Shown here in pieces: positions 1-7,126 of a stretch of DNA of 14,353 bases. Every line of letters starts with the position of its first letter. Within the stretch, counting starts at the first letter, position 1. Location: positions 1 through 14,353 of the forward strand of contig CAZIVE010000067.1 of the NCBI GenBank assembly GCA_964542435.1. Reading direction: 5' to 3'. The position numbers were made by a program, and so were the translations under genes. The stretch is from CAZIVE01 sp964542435 (GTDB taxonomy: Bacteria > Bacteroidota > Bacteroidia > Bacteroidales > Tannerellaceae). The notes beneath the pieces are model-generated. The model had not been told where the DNA came from. It worked only from the letters and a program-made list of their open reading frames with translations, and made no database searches.

Positions 1-28
1 ACATATAGCAACATTCCCAAAAAACCTC

Positions 29-36
29 TACCTTTA
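29..36 (+). promoter_or_regulatory. Weak candidate -7 element for the GH13 gene
   Basis: TACCTTTA differs at one position from the Bacteroidetes -7 consensus TAnnTTTG. It begins 45 nt before the GH13 start codon. I see no TTTG-like -33 element, which would have to lie in the first few bases of the window. The gene could equally be the last member of an operon that starts upstream, outside the window. Confidence 0.2.
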
Positions 37-73
37 GGACGTTTTTACAGAAACAACTTAAACAACATACACT

Positions 74-1801
74 ATGAACATAAAGAAAATAGCTTTGGCA
101 ATCATGTTAGGACTAACAGTGCCAGCTCTTTCCTGGGCAGGGAAAGGACCGGAATGGCTTAAGAAAGCCGTGTTTTATCAGATCTATCCTTCGACGTATA
201 TGGATAGCAATGGCGACGGAATGGGTGATCTCAATGGCATCACTTCGCGATTGGACTATATCAAATCCATCGGCGTGAACGTCATCTGGCTCAACCCGAT
301 TTACGTTTCCGGTTGGACGGACGGCGGATATGACATCATCGATTATTACAAGGTGGATCCGCGATTCGGCACCAATACCGACCTCGTCAATCTGGTCAAT
401 GAAGCTCACAAACGCGGATTCAAGGTTGTGCTTGACCTCGTTGCCGGACACACCAGCAACCGTTGTCCGTGGTTCTTGCAGTCGGCCGAAGCCGATGCGA
501 ACCAGCATTACAGCAACTACTACGTTTGGACCAACACCATTTCGCAGCAGGACAAGGACGAGATCGTAAAGCGTCATCAGGAAGCACATCCCGAAGCCAG
601 CTTTACCGGCCGCTACGTGGAAGCCAATGCGCCCCGCGCCAAATATTACCTCAAAAACTTCTTCGAGAGTCAGCCCGCACTCAACTACGGATTCTATAAC
701 ATCGATCCCAACAGTCCTTGGGAAGAGCCAATGGATGCAGCCGGTCCGATGCGGACACGCGAAGAACTGAAGAACATCATGGCCTTCTGGATCAGCAAAG
801 GAGCCGACGGCTTCCGCGTGGATATGGCGCATAGCCTTGTCAAGAACGATCCGCAGAAGATTGGCGTCACGAAGCTTTGGAAAGAGATGCGTGATTGGTA
901 CGATACCAATTACCCCGAACATGTACTGATCGCCGAATGGTCGAATCCGGCCATTGCACTGCCCGCAGGTTTCAGCATTGACTTTTTCATTCATTTTGGC
1001 ATCAAAGGCTATCCGTCGCTGTTCTTTGCAAAGAACACGCCGCACCACCAGGACGATTACGACCAGTGCTACTTCAATCTCGACGGCAAAGGACAGCTCA
1101 AGCAGTTCATGGATAATTATATCGATGCCTACAACAAGACCAAGGACATCGGCTATATCTCGCTGCCTACATCCAATCATGATTTCCAGCGTCCCAATGT
1201 CGGTACGCGCAACACGTTGCAGCAGCTCGAAGTGGCGATGACCTTCTTCCTCACGCAACCCGGTTGCCCGTTCATCTATTACGGTGACGAGATTGCCATG
1301 AAATACATTCCCAATCTGCCGAACAAAGAGGGCAGCATGGACCGTTCCGGTACACGCACACCGATGCAATGGAGCAGCGGAGCCACAGCCGGATTCTCCA
1401 CCTGCACGCCCGACAAACTTTACCTTCCTGTAGATACGGAAAATGGCAAGATCACCGTCGAGTCAGAGGAGAAAGATCCGAAGTCGATGCTGAATTTCGT
1501 CCGTGACATGCTCAAACTGCGCTTGGCTACCAATGCGCTTGGCAATGAAGGCGAATGGAAAATGCTCAGCGACGTGAACAAGCCTTATCCGCTCGTCTAT
1601 CAGCGCACCGATGGCAACGAGACCTACGTCGTAGCCATCAATCCGAGCGGCAAAAAGGTCCAGGCAGCCATCGATTCCGAGAATGCCGGAAAGAACGTGA
1701 AGGTGATCCGTTCCGTCGGCAAAGGCACCTATCGCAGTGGCAGCAAGTCGGATCAGATCTCTCTCGACGCCGTCTCCGCCGTCATCTTCAAGGTGAAATA
1801 A
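74..1801 (+). CDS. Secreted GH13 alpha-amylase-family glycoside hydrolase
   Basis: A 575-residue enzyme of the alpha-amylase superfamily that should hydrolyse (or transfer) alpha-glucosidic bonds. Residues 1-22 form a signal peptide (NIKK start, hydrophobic core, SWA near the cleavage site) with no lipobox cysteine, so it is probably periplasmic. A TIM barrel spans about 28-480: DSNGDGMGDL at 44-53 resembles the calcium loop of the oligo-1,6-glucosidase/trehalose-synthase group, and DLVAGH at 121-126 is region I. GFRVDM at 246-251 holds the nucleophile Asp250, EHVLIAEW at 282-289 the acid/base Glu288, and SNHD at 367-370 the transition-state Asp370. YYGDEI and RTPMQW follow at 402-407 and 428-433. 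A small C-terminal beta domain covers about 490-575. Region V reads QPALN (200-204) where relatives usually have QPDLN. The strong terminator downstream separates it from the PUL. Family assignment is firm; the bond and substrate are not. Confidence 0.95.
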   Translation: MNIKKIALAIMLGLTVPALSWAGKGPEWLKKAVFYQIYPSTYMDSNGDGMGDLNGITSRLDYIKSIGVNVIWLNPIYVSGWTDGGYDIIDYYKVDPRFGTNTDLVNLVNEAHKRGFKVVLDLVAGHTSNRCPWFLQSAEADANQHYSNYYVWTNTISQQDKDEIVKRHQEAHPEASFTGRYVEANAPRAKYYLKNFFESQPALNYGFYNIDPNSPWEEPMDAAGPMRTREELKNIMAFWISKGADGFRVDMAHSLVKNDPQKIGVTKLWKEMRDWYDTNYPEHVLIAEWSNPAIALPAGFSIDFFIHFGIKGYPSLFFAKNTPHHQDDYDQCYFNLDGKGQLKQFMDNYIDAYNKTKDIGYISLPTSNHDFQRPNVGTRNTLQQLEVAMTFFLTQPGCPFIYYGDEIAMKYIPNLPNKEGSMDRSGTRTPMQWSSGATAGFSTCTPDKLYLPVDTENGKITVESEEKDPKSMLNFVRDMLKLRLATNALGNEGEWKMLSDVNKPYPLVYQRTDGNETYVVAINPSGKKVQAAIDSENAGKNVKVIRSVGKGTYRSGSKSDQISLDAVSAVIFKVK

Positions 1802-1821
1802 TAATAACCACTATATTTAAT

Positions 1822-1877
1822 CTCCTCCGAATCGTAAATACCTAACGTGTCATACGATTCGGAGGAGTTTTTGTTTT
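1822..1877 (+). terminator. Strong intrinsic terminator after the GH13 gene
   Basis: A perfect 15-bp inverted repeat (CTCCTCCGAATCGTA at 1822-1836 and its exact reverse complement at 1853-1867) with a 16-nt loop is followed by TTTTTGTTTT. It starts 21 nt after the GH13 stop codon. This should end the GH13 transcript and isolate it from the sigma-factor gene. Confidence 0.93.
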
Positions 1878-1942
1878 GAATGAGGGAAAAGGAGCTTTTC
1901 CCATTTCCAAATCTATTCTTCCTTTATTTATAAGAAATTAAA

Positions 1943-1950
1943 TACCTTTG
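1943..1950 (+). promoter_or_regulatory. Housekeeping -7 promoter element for the ECF sigma gene
   Basis: TACCTTTG matches the Bacteroidetes primary-sigma -7 consensus TAnnTTTG exactly. It lies 30 nt before the sigma-factor start codon in an AT-rich stretch just after the GH13 terminator. The expected TTTG-like -33 element is not convincing (only TTCTT-like sequence near 1919). If real, the sigma gene is expressed constitutively by the primary sigma factor and not by itself. Confidence 0.5.
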
Positions 1951-1980
1951 CTGAGAGAACCATTGTACGGAGAATAACAG

Positions 1981-2565
1981 ATGCCTATACGGACCGATAA
2001 CGACAATCAACTTCTCACCTTGCTTGCCCAAGGTGATGAGGAGGCGTTTACGGTCATCTTCGAACGGTACAACAAAATGTTGTATGCGTTGGCATTCCGG
2101 TATCTCAAAAGCGAGACCATGGCGGAAGACGCTGTCCAGCACATTTTTCTCCGGCTATGGGAAGGTCGTCAGTTTCTTGTGGTGACTGTGAATCTCCGGA
2201 ATTATCTCTATACGATGGTGAAGAACCATATCCTGAACGAGATCCGTAACAACAACACGGCGGTTGAGAAGAACTACGAGATGGCGCAATTGTCTAGCGC
2301 CGAGGCGGACGATGTGATGGAGAAGTTGGAGAAAAAAGAGATGATGCAGAAACTGCGCGAAGCCATCGAACGCCTTCCGGAGCAGAAACGCAAAGTCTGT
2401 TTGCTGAAACTGCAAGGCGATTTGAGCAATCAGGAGATTGCCGACCAGCTGAATCTCTCCGTTCCCACAGTGAAAACGCACTATGCACAAGCTGTGAAGA
2501 TACTTCGCGGTTACTTTAGCAATGCACTGCTGATCATCCTGCTTTATGGAATCGATAAATATTAA
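1981..2565 (+). CDS. ECF-family RNA polymerase sigma factor (FecI-like, PUL type)
   Basis: A 194-residue cytoplasmic sigma factor with only the two core ECF regions. Region 2 covers about 22-88 (FERYNKMLYALAFRYL, then AEDAVQHIFLRLWE), for -10 recognition and core binding. Region 4 covers about 124-178 (RLPEQKRKVCLLKLQG, then a helix-turn-helix around NQEIADQLNLSVPTVKTH), for -35 recognition. The C-terminus has a hydrophobic tail (NALLIILLYGI, 181-191), a trait I associate with Bacteroidetes PUL sigma factors. The fecR-like gene follows after 61 bp, and susC/susD follow that, which is the classic FecI-FecR-TonB-receptor order. Likely targets are the duplicated elements at 2578-2609 and 3649-3680. 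The family call is very secure; regulon membership is inferred from position. Confidence 0.95.
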   Translation: MPIRTDNDNQLLTLLAQGDEEAFTVIFERYNKMLYALAFRYLKSETMAEDAVQHIFLRLWEGRQFLVVTVNLRNYLYTMVKNHILNEIRNNNTAVEKNYEMAQLSSAEADDVMEKLEKKEMMQKLREAIERLPEQKRKVCLLKLQGDLSNQEIADQLNLSVPTVKTHYAQAVKILRGYFSNALLIILLYGIDKY

Positions 2566-2577
2566 AAAGAAAGATCG

Positions 2578-2609
2578 GCTCATCCTTTTCACCCGGGAAT
2601 GTGTCAATT
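2578..2609 (+). promoter_or_regulatory. Candidate ECF promoter upstream of fecR (copy 1)
   Basis: GCTCATCCTTTT at 2578-2589 and GTGTCAATT at 2601-2609 are separated by 11 nt. Both halves recur exactly, with the same spacing, upstream of susC. If CATCC is the -35 and TGTCAA the -10 (GTC is common in ECF -10 elements), the spacer is 16 nt, normal for ECF promoters. The fecR start codon lies 17 nt after the element, so the leader would be very short. Assignment to the neighbouring sigma factor is inference. Confidence 0.65.
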
Positions 2610-2626
2610 GAGAAACAAACGAGAAA

Positions 2627-3613
2627 ATGAATACACCTGATTCATCCAAAATCGACAGAGTCATGAATGACGAAGCCACCCAAGAGGAGATCCATGAAGT
2701 TCTCTTATGGTTGAAAACACCCGAAGGTCAGGCTTATTTCTCAGAACGTATGGATCGGGAGCGCGAGGAGATTCAGGAAGGTCACGAGGAGGAATTCATC
2801 GGGCGAACCATCTCTTCAGAGGAGATGCTCGAACGTCTGATGCATCAGCTTCGGAGACAACAGACCAGACGCATCGTATGGCGCGTGGCTGCTATTCTGA
2901 TCCCGTTCATTCTTATCCTCTCACTATTCCTCATGGTCAATTCGCGTGTCGATCTGTTCGCCACATCCCAATTCGACGAAGTCTATGTGCCGAAAGGCGA
3001 GACGTTGCAAGTGATGTTTCAGGACGGCAGCAAAGTCTATCTCAATTCCGACAGCCACATCCGCTATCCGCGAAGCTTCGGACTCGGTTCGCGCCGCGTC
3101 GAACTGCAAGGCGAAGGATTCTTCCAGGTGGCCAAGGCAAACGGACGACCTTTTATCGTTGCCCTCAAGCAGATGGATGTCCGCGTCTTAGGCACGACCT
3201 TCGATGTAAAGGATTATCCCGAGGATGCCAATTTTTCAGTGGCACTCGAAACCGGCTCCGTAGAACTGTCCGGCAAACAATTCAACACATTCCTGATCAA
3301 GCCGGGTGAGAAAGCTGTCTTCGACCGCGCTTCCGGACATTATCGTATTTATCGTCCCGAAGAGGTCAGCAAAGAATCGATATGGAAACAGCGTGTATTG
3401 ATTTTTGACAACACATCGCTTTCGGATGCCATCGAGATATTGGGCCGGAAGTATGACGTCAAGTTCAATGTGACCGACAAGCAGGCATTCAATTACCATT
3501 ACACGCTTCAGACCAACTATAAAGATCTGTCTCTGATCCTTAGTGAACTCGAGCTTATTGCTCCGGTGAAATTCCATCAGACAAAAGACAGCATAGTTGT
3601 CTCGATGAAATAA
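2627..3613 (+). CDS. FecR-like transmembrane anti-sigma factor
   Basis: A 328-residue inner-membrane regulator of the adjacent sigma factor. The N-terminal cytoplasmic part (1-82, acidic and helical, rich in E/R) should bind the sigma factor. One transmembrane helix runs from about 84 to 104. The periplasmic FecR domain spans about 116-215 (VPKGETLQVMFQDGSKVYLN, then LQGEGFFQVAK and VLGTTFDVKDY), and a C-terminal domain at about 258-326 (FDNTSLSDAIEILGRKYDVKF) is of the DUF4974 type, common in Bacteroidetes FecR proteins and resembling an STN fold. The periplasmic part is expected to receive the signal from the STN domain of the SusC-like receptor. It may have its own promoter (2578-2609) in addition to read-through from the sigma gene, giving feedback control. 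Length and layout are normal for the family. Confidence 0.94.
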   Translation: MNTPDSSKIDRVMNDEATQEEIHEVLLWLKTPEGQAYFSERMDREREEIQEGHEEEFIGRTISSEEMLERLMHQLRRQQTRRIVWRVAAILIPFILILSLFLMVNSRVDLFATSQFDEVYVPKGETLQVMFQDGSKVYLNSDSHIRYPRSFGLGSRRVELQGEGFFQVAKANGRPFIVALKQMDVRVLGTTFDVKDYPEDANFSVALETGSVELSGKQFNTFLIKPGEKAVFDRASGHYRIYRPEEVSKESIWKQRVLIFDNTSLSDAIEILGRKYDVKFNVTDKQAFNYHYTLQTNYKDLSLILSELELIAPVKFHQTKDSIVVSMK

Positions 3614-3638
3614 TCAGAATCCATTTTTTTCAAAAAAA

Positions 3639-3661
3639 ATGAGCGACAGCTCATCCTTTTT
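3639..3661 (+). terminator. Possible weak terminator after fecR
   Basis: ATGAGC (3639-3644) and GCTCAT (3649-3654) form a 6-bp stem with a 4-nt loop, followed by CC and TTTTT (3657-3661). Upstream A-runs could extend pairing with the T-run. It sits 26 nt after the fecR stop. Its right arm is also the start of the second ECF promoter element, so termination and initiation signals overlap here. The short stem makes efficiency doubtful. Confidence 0.4.
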
Positions 3662-3680
3662 CTGTTGGCAAGTGTCAATT
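3649..3680 (+). promoter_or_regulatory. Candidate ECF promoter upstream of susC (copy 2)
   Basis: GCTCATCCTTTT at 3649-3660 and GTGTCAATT at 3672-3680, again separated by 11 nt, match copy 1 at all 21 half-site bases. The spacer itself differs, sharing mainly a GG pair. Its position upstream of susC/susD makes it the likely sigma-dependent switch for the PUL. A transcript starting just after 3680 would carry a leader of roughly 200 nt before the susC start codon. Confidence 0.65.
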
Positions 3681-3803
3681 CAGACGTTACATGAAAACAC
3701 AGCAGTTCTCCTTACTCGGGGAAACAGTTGAGAACGGAAGTGAATAACATTCAAAAAATAACTATATATGATGAATACATCTTAAGTCTAATACCAAGAA
3801 AAA

Positions 3804-3833
3804 CGGCAGGAGAGATCTCGCCCTCTCCTGCCG
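3804..3833 (+). promoter_or_regulatory. Hairpin in the susC 5' leader
   Basis: A perfect 11-bp stem (CGGCAGGAGAG at 3804-3814, its reverse complement at 3823-3833) closes an 8-nt loop. No T-run follows, so it is not a standard intrinsic terminator. It lies 51 nt upstream of the susC start, inside the predicted untranslated leader. It may be an RNA-stability, attenuation or small-RNA target element. The rest of the fecR-susC gap contains an 18-codon open frame (3691-3747) and AT-rich sequence with no recognised gene. Confidence 0.55.
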
Positions 3834-3884
3834 CCAGCGAATGAAACATTTCTATTTCATAACACCTAAAATCATTGCAAATAT

Positions 3885-6800
3885 ATGAAAAATGACAACA
3901 AATCATTTATCTATGGCTATTATCTAATGCGGTTTTATAGAAAAATTCCGAATGCCATGAAACTATCCTTTTTATTCCTTCTCATCTCAATGATGAGTTT
4001 CACAGTCAGTGCTTCAGCACAGCGCGTCTCCATTTCAGCAAGCAATACAAAAATGGAAACGGTTTTGGAAAGCATCACTCGCCAGACAGGCATGAGTGTG
4101 GCTTATAGTAACGATGTGGTTGACCTCAACAGATTGGTCAATGTGAACATGAACAACGTGGAAGTTCGGAAAGCGCTCGACAAACTGCTCGACGGAACTT
4201 CCATTACATATGAAATCAGGAACGGGAAGATTTATCTCTATGAAAAACGAGCAGGCAATGCCGTTCCATCCGTCAATCAGCAACAACAGAGAATCACGGG
4301 AACCATCGCGGATAGCAAAGGCGAACCGCTGATCGGTGCCAATGTCCTTGTCAAAGGGACAACAATCGGAACGGTAACAGACCTTGACGGTAAATTCACC
4401 ATTGAAGCTCCAGCCAATGCAACCTTGGTATTTTCATATATCGGTTACCTTTCTCAAGAGCTGCGTGCTACGTCAGCACCTATGAAGATTACGTTGAAAG
4501 ACGATTCTCAGGCTCTCGAAGAGGTTGTCGTAGTAGGTTACGGTGTTCAGAAAAAAAGTGTCGTAACAGGTGCAATCTCAAGTGTCAAATCCGAAGACAT
4601 GATGAACAGTACCAATACGCGTCCGGAACAGGCTTTGCAAGGAAAGACGTCAGGCGTCCAGGTGGTAAGTTCATCCGGCGCTCCCGGTTCATCCGTCAAG
4701 ATTCGTATCCGTGGTTATAGTTCAAACGGCAACTCCGATCCGCTTTACATTGTCGATGGTTTGCGTACGACAGATATCAGCGGTCTCGAACCCACCAATA
4801 TCGAAAGCATGGAGGTGTTGAAGGATGGTGCTTCGGCAGCGATTTACGGTGCTGAAGGCGGTAATGGTGTTGTCCTGATCACGACCAAGAACGGATCAGC
4901 AGGCAAATCCACTGTCAGCTACGACTTCCAATATACCATTCAGAGCCTCGGTCATACGCCGAAGGTTATGAATGCCAAACAATATATGGGTTACATGCAG
5001 GAGAGCGGCGCGCTTTCAACGATCACCGATCCGGGTTATGACACTGATTGGATCAAGGAATCTTTTGAATCCGCACCTATGCAGAAGCATAACGTTTCAA
5101 TCTCCGGAGGCAATGAAAAGACAACCTATCTGATGTCACTCACCTATTTGGATCAGCAGGGCATCGTAAAGGGTGACGCTGATAATTACAAACGTTATTC
5201 AGGTATGTTCAACGGCTCACAGAAGGTGAACAACTGGTTCAAGGCAGGCAGCAGCATTCAGCTGAACCGCTATGTCCGTCACTCTTTCAACGAAAATGAT
5301 GAGTATCGTGGTGTGTTGGCCAACTCCATCTTGATGGATCCGTTGACTCCGGTTGTTTATACCAGCGCTTCACAAATCCCGACTTCCGTCCAGAACGGTA
5401 TCAATGCCGGTAAGAAATACCTTACGGATGACAACGGTAATTATTATGGTGTTTCACAGTTTGTCAACGGCGAGACCATCAATCCGTTCGTTCAGATGAA
5501 GCAGGCACAGACTACAACGACCAACACGTCGTTCATGGGAAATGTGTACGCAGACATCACTCCATTCAAAGGTTTTACCTTCACATCCAAACTGGGTGTA
5601 AATTACTTCCAGAATAATGTTCACGTTTACAAACCTCAGTACTACTACAGCGGCGAAATGCTGAACAACCTTGCATCTGTAAGTGAAGCCGACGGAACAA
5701 ACGCTTACTGGCAGTGGGAAAACTATGCTACCTACAACAAACAGTTTGGCAAACACAATCTGACGTTGATGGCCGGAACGGCTGCGTCACGCAACGACTA
5801 CAAGACGGTCACTGCATCCGGTTATCCTCTGATCAAGGATCAGGAATCCTATGCGGATCTTGCCTATATCAGCACACAGGCGAATTCGAAAGTAGGTGGT
5901 ACGACGTTGACGACGACAAAGATGTCATACTACGGACGTGTCAACTACGACTACAACGGAACTTACATGCTGGAAGCCACATTGCGTCGTGATGCCGCCG
6001 GTTTGTCTATCCTTCCGAAGAGCCAGCGTTGGGGTACATTCCCTGCTGTATCTGCCGGTTGGATGATCAGCAACGAAGAATTCTTCCCGAAGAATACGCC
6101 GATCAGCAGCTTGAAACTGCGTGGCAGCTGGGGTGAAAACGGTAGCCTTTCTAACTTGAGCAATTACAGTTATGCAGCTACAATCCAAAGTTCAGGTTCC
6201 ATGTTAAACTATTTGGCATGGAGCATGGTGAACAGTTCTTATGGCTATCCACAAGCTGACGGGACAATTGCACAGGCCTCTTTCCCGACGGTACTCGGTA
6301 ACTACAATCTGACATGGGAGACCAGCCGCCAGCTCGATTTAGGTTTCGATCTGCGACTCTTCAATAGCCGTTTAGCTGTGACTGCCGATTACTTCCGCAA
6401 GAAGACCGTTGATCTGATTACAACCAATACACCTCCTATTGAGGCTGGTAATAGTGCTTCTCCTATCAACGGCGGTGATGTACTCAACAAGGGTGTGGAT
6501 CTGGAACTTTCATGGCGTGACCATATCGGCGGNNNNNNNNNNNNNNNNNNNNNNNNNNNNNNNNNNNNNNNNNNNNNNNNNNNNNNNNNNNNNNNNNNNN
6601 NNNNNNNNNNNNNNNNNNNNNNNNNNNNNNNNTTTACATACGGTGCAACCTTGAATCTGGAATATAAGAATTTTGATTTCACCTGCTTCATTCAGGGAGA
6701 AGTCGGCAACGATGTCTTGATGGGAATGCTTCGTACAGACCGTGCCACGACCAATAAACTCTCATTGTTCTACACCGATCGCTGGACAAAAGACAACACC

Positions 6801-7106
6801 AACGCAAAGCGTCCGGCTGCCAATGTCAATCAGAAATACTGGAACAGTGATCAGATGGTATTCGATGGCTCATTCCTGAAGGTGAAACAGATTCAGCTGG
6901 GCTATACCTTGCCGAAAAATCTGATGAGCAAACTGAGCATGAGCAAGACTCGTATCTATGCATCTTTGGATGATTTCTTCACATTTACGAAATATCCGGG
7001 CATGGATCCTGAATCAGCAAGTACGGTAAACAACAGTATCGGTATCGACCGTGGATTCTTCCCGATCTCCAAGAAGGTGATGTTCGGTCTGTCAGTTAAC
7101 TTCTAA
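3885..7106 (+). CDS. SusC-like TonB-dependent outer-membrane transporter with STN domain (assembly gap inside)
   Basis: Outer-membrane beta-barrel importing glycan fragments with TonB/ExbBD energy and signalling to FecR. A long signal region spans residues 1-45 (hydrophobic 27-42, cleavage near SASA-Q); ATG codons at residues 15 and 25 are alternative starts. An STN signalling domain follows at about 47-121, then a carboxypeptidase-regulatory-like domain at about 136-205 (ITGTIADSKGEPLIGANVLV), a TonB-box-like EEVVVVGYG at 212-220, and a plug to about 337 (SMEVLKDGASAAIYGAEGG). The barrel ends in FGLSVNF with the terminal Phe typical of outer-membrane proteins. One hundred Ns replace codons from residue 883; the frame resumes at FTYGATLNLEY, so the gene is probably intact but its true length is unknown. 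The susD-like gene starts 20 bp downstream, so the two are surely co-transcribed. Confidence 0.95.
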   Translation: MKNDNKSFIYGYYLMRFYRKIPNAMKLSFLFLLISMMSFTVSASAQRVSISASNTKMETVLESITRQTGMSVAYSNDVVDLNRLVNVNMNNVEVRKALDKLLDGTSITYEIRNGKIYLYEKRAGNAVPSVNQQQQRITGTIADSKGEPLIGANVLVKGTTIGTVTDLDGKFTIEAPANATLVFSYIGYLSQELRATSAPMKITLKDDSQALEEVVVVGYGVQKKSVVTGAISSVKSEDMMNSTNTRPEQALQGKTSGVQVVSSSGAPGSSVKIRIRGYSSNGNSDPLYIVDGLRTTDISGLEPTNIESMEVLKDGASAAIYGAEGGNGVVLITTKNGSAGKSTVSYDFQYTIQSLGHTPKVMNAKQYMGYMQESGALSTITDPGYDTDWIKESFESAPMQKHNVSISGGNEKTTYLMSLTYLDQQGIVKGDADNYKRYSGMFNGSQKVNNWFKAGSSIQLNRYVRHSFNENDEYRGVLANSILMDPLTPVVYTSASQIPTSVQNGINAGKKYLTDDNGNYYGVSQFVNGETINPFVQMKQAQTTTTNTSFMGNVYADITPFKGFTFTSKLGVNYFQNNVHVYKPQYYYSGEMLNNLASVSEADGTNAYWQWENYATYNKQFGKHNLTLMAGTAASRNDYKTVTASGYPLIKDQESYADLAYISTQANSKVGGTTLTTTKMSYYGRVNYDYNGTYMLEATLRRDAAGLSILPKSQRWGTFPAVSAGWMISNEEFFPKNTPISSLKLRGSWGENGSLSNLSNYSYAATIQSSGSMLNYLAWSMVNSSYGYPQADGTIAQASFPTVLGNYNLTWETSRQLDLGFDLRLFNSRLAVTADYFRKKTVDLITTNTPPIEAGNSASPINGGDVLNKGVDLELSWRDHIGXXXXXXXXXXXXXXXXXXXXXXXXXXXXXXXXXXFTYGATLNLEYKNFDFTCFIQGEVGNDVLMGMLRTDRATTNKLSLFYTDRWTKDNTNAKRPAANVNQKYWNSDQMVFDGSFLKVKQIQLGYTLPKNLMSKLSMSKTRIYASLDDFFTFTKYPGMDPESASTVNNSIGIDRGFFPISKKVMFGLSVNF
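6533..6632. other. Assembly gap of 100 Ns in the susC-like gene
   Basis: Exactly 100 Ns, the conventional placeholder for a gap of unknown length. The frame happens to stay open across it, which is partly chance because 100 is not a multiple of three. In SusC homologues the segment before a motif like FTYG usually holds the GKPIG...GY...DGIF and NGDG-type region, which is absent here. Confidence 0.98.
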
Positions 7107-7126
7107 CTATCTAAAACGATAAGAAT

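Noticed and set aside
113..1369. Open frame of 418 codons on the minus strand
   Set aside because: Antisense to the well-supported GH13 gene, with no recognisable motifs and low-complexity Val/Ile/Arg composition. Treated as a shadow.
3623..3641. T-run and A-run inverted repeat (CAT7-C-A8TG) after the fecR stop
   Set aside because: Simple A/T homopolymer tracts that can pair but have almost no loop; no GC stem, so not called as a separate terminator.
4586..4594. GTGTCAAAT inside the susC gene, resembling the second half of the ECF element
   Set aside because: The first half (CTCATCCTTTT) is absent 23 nt upstream, and the site is within coding sequence for the start of the plug domain. Chance similarity.
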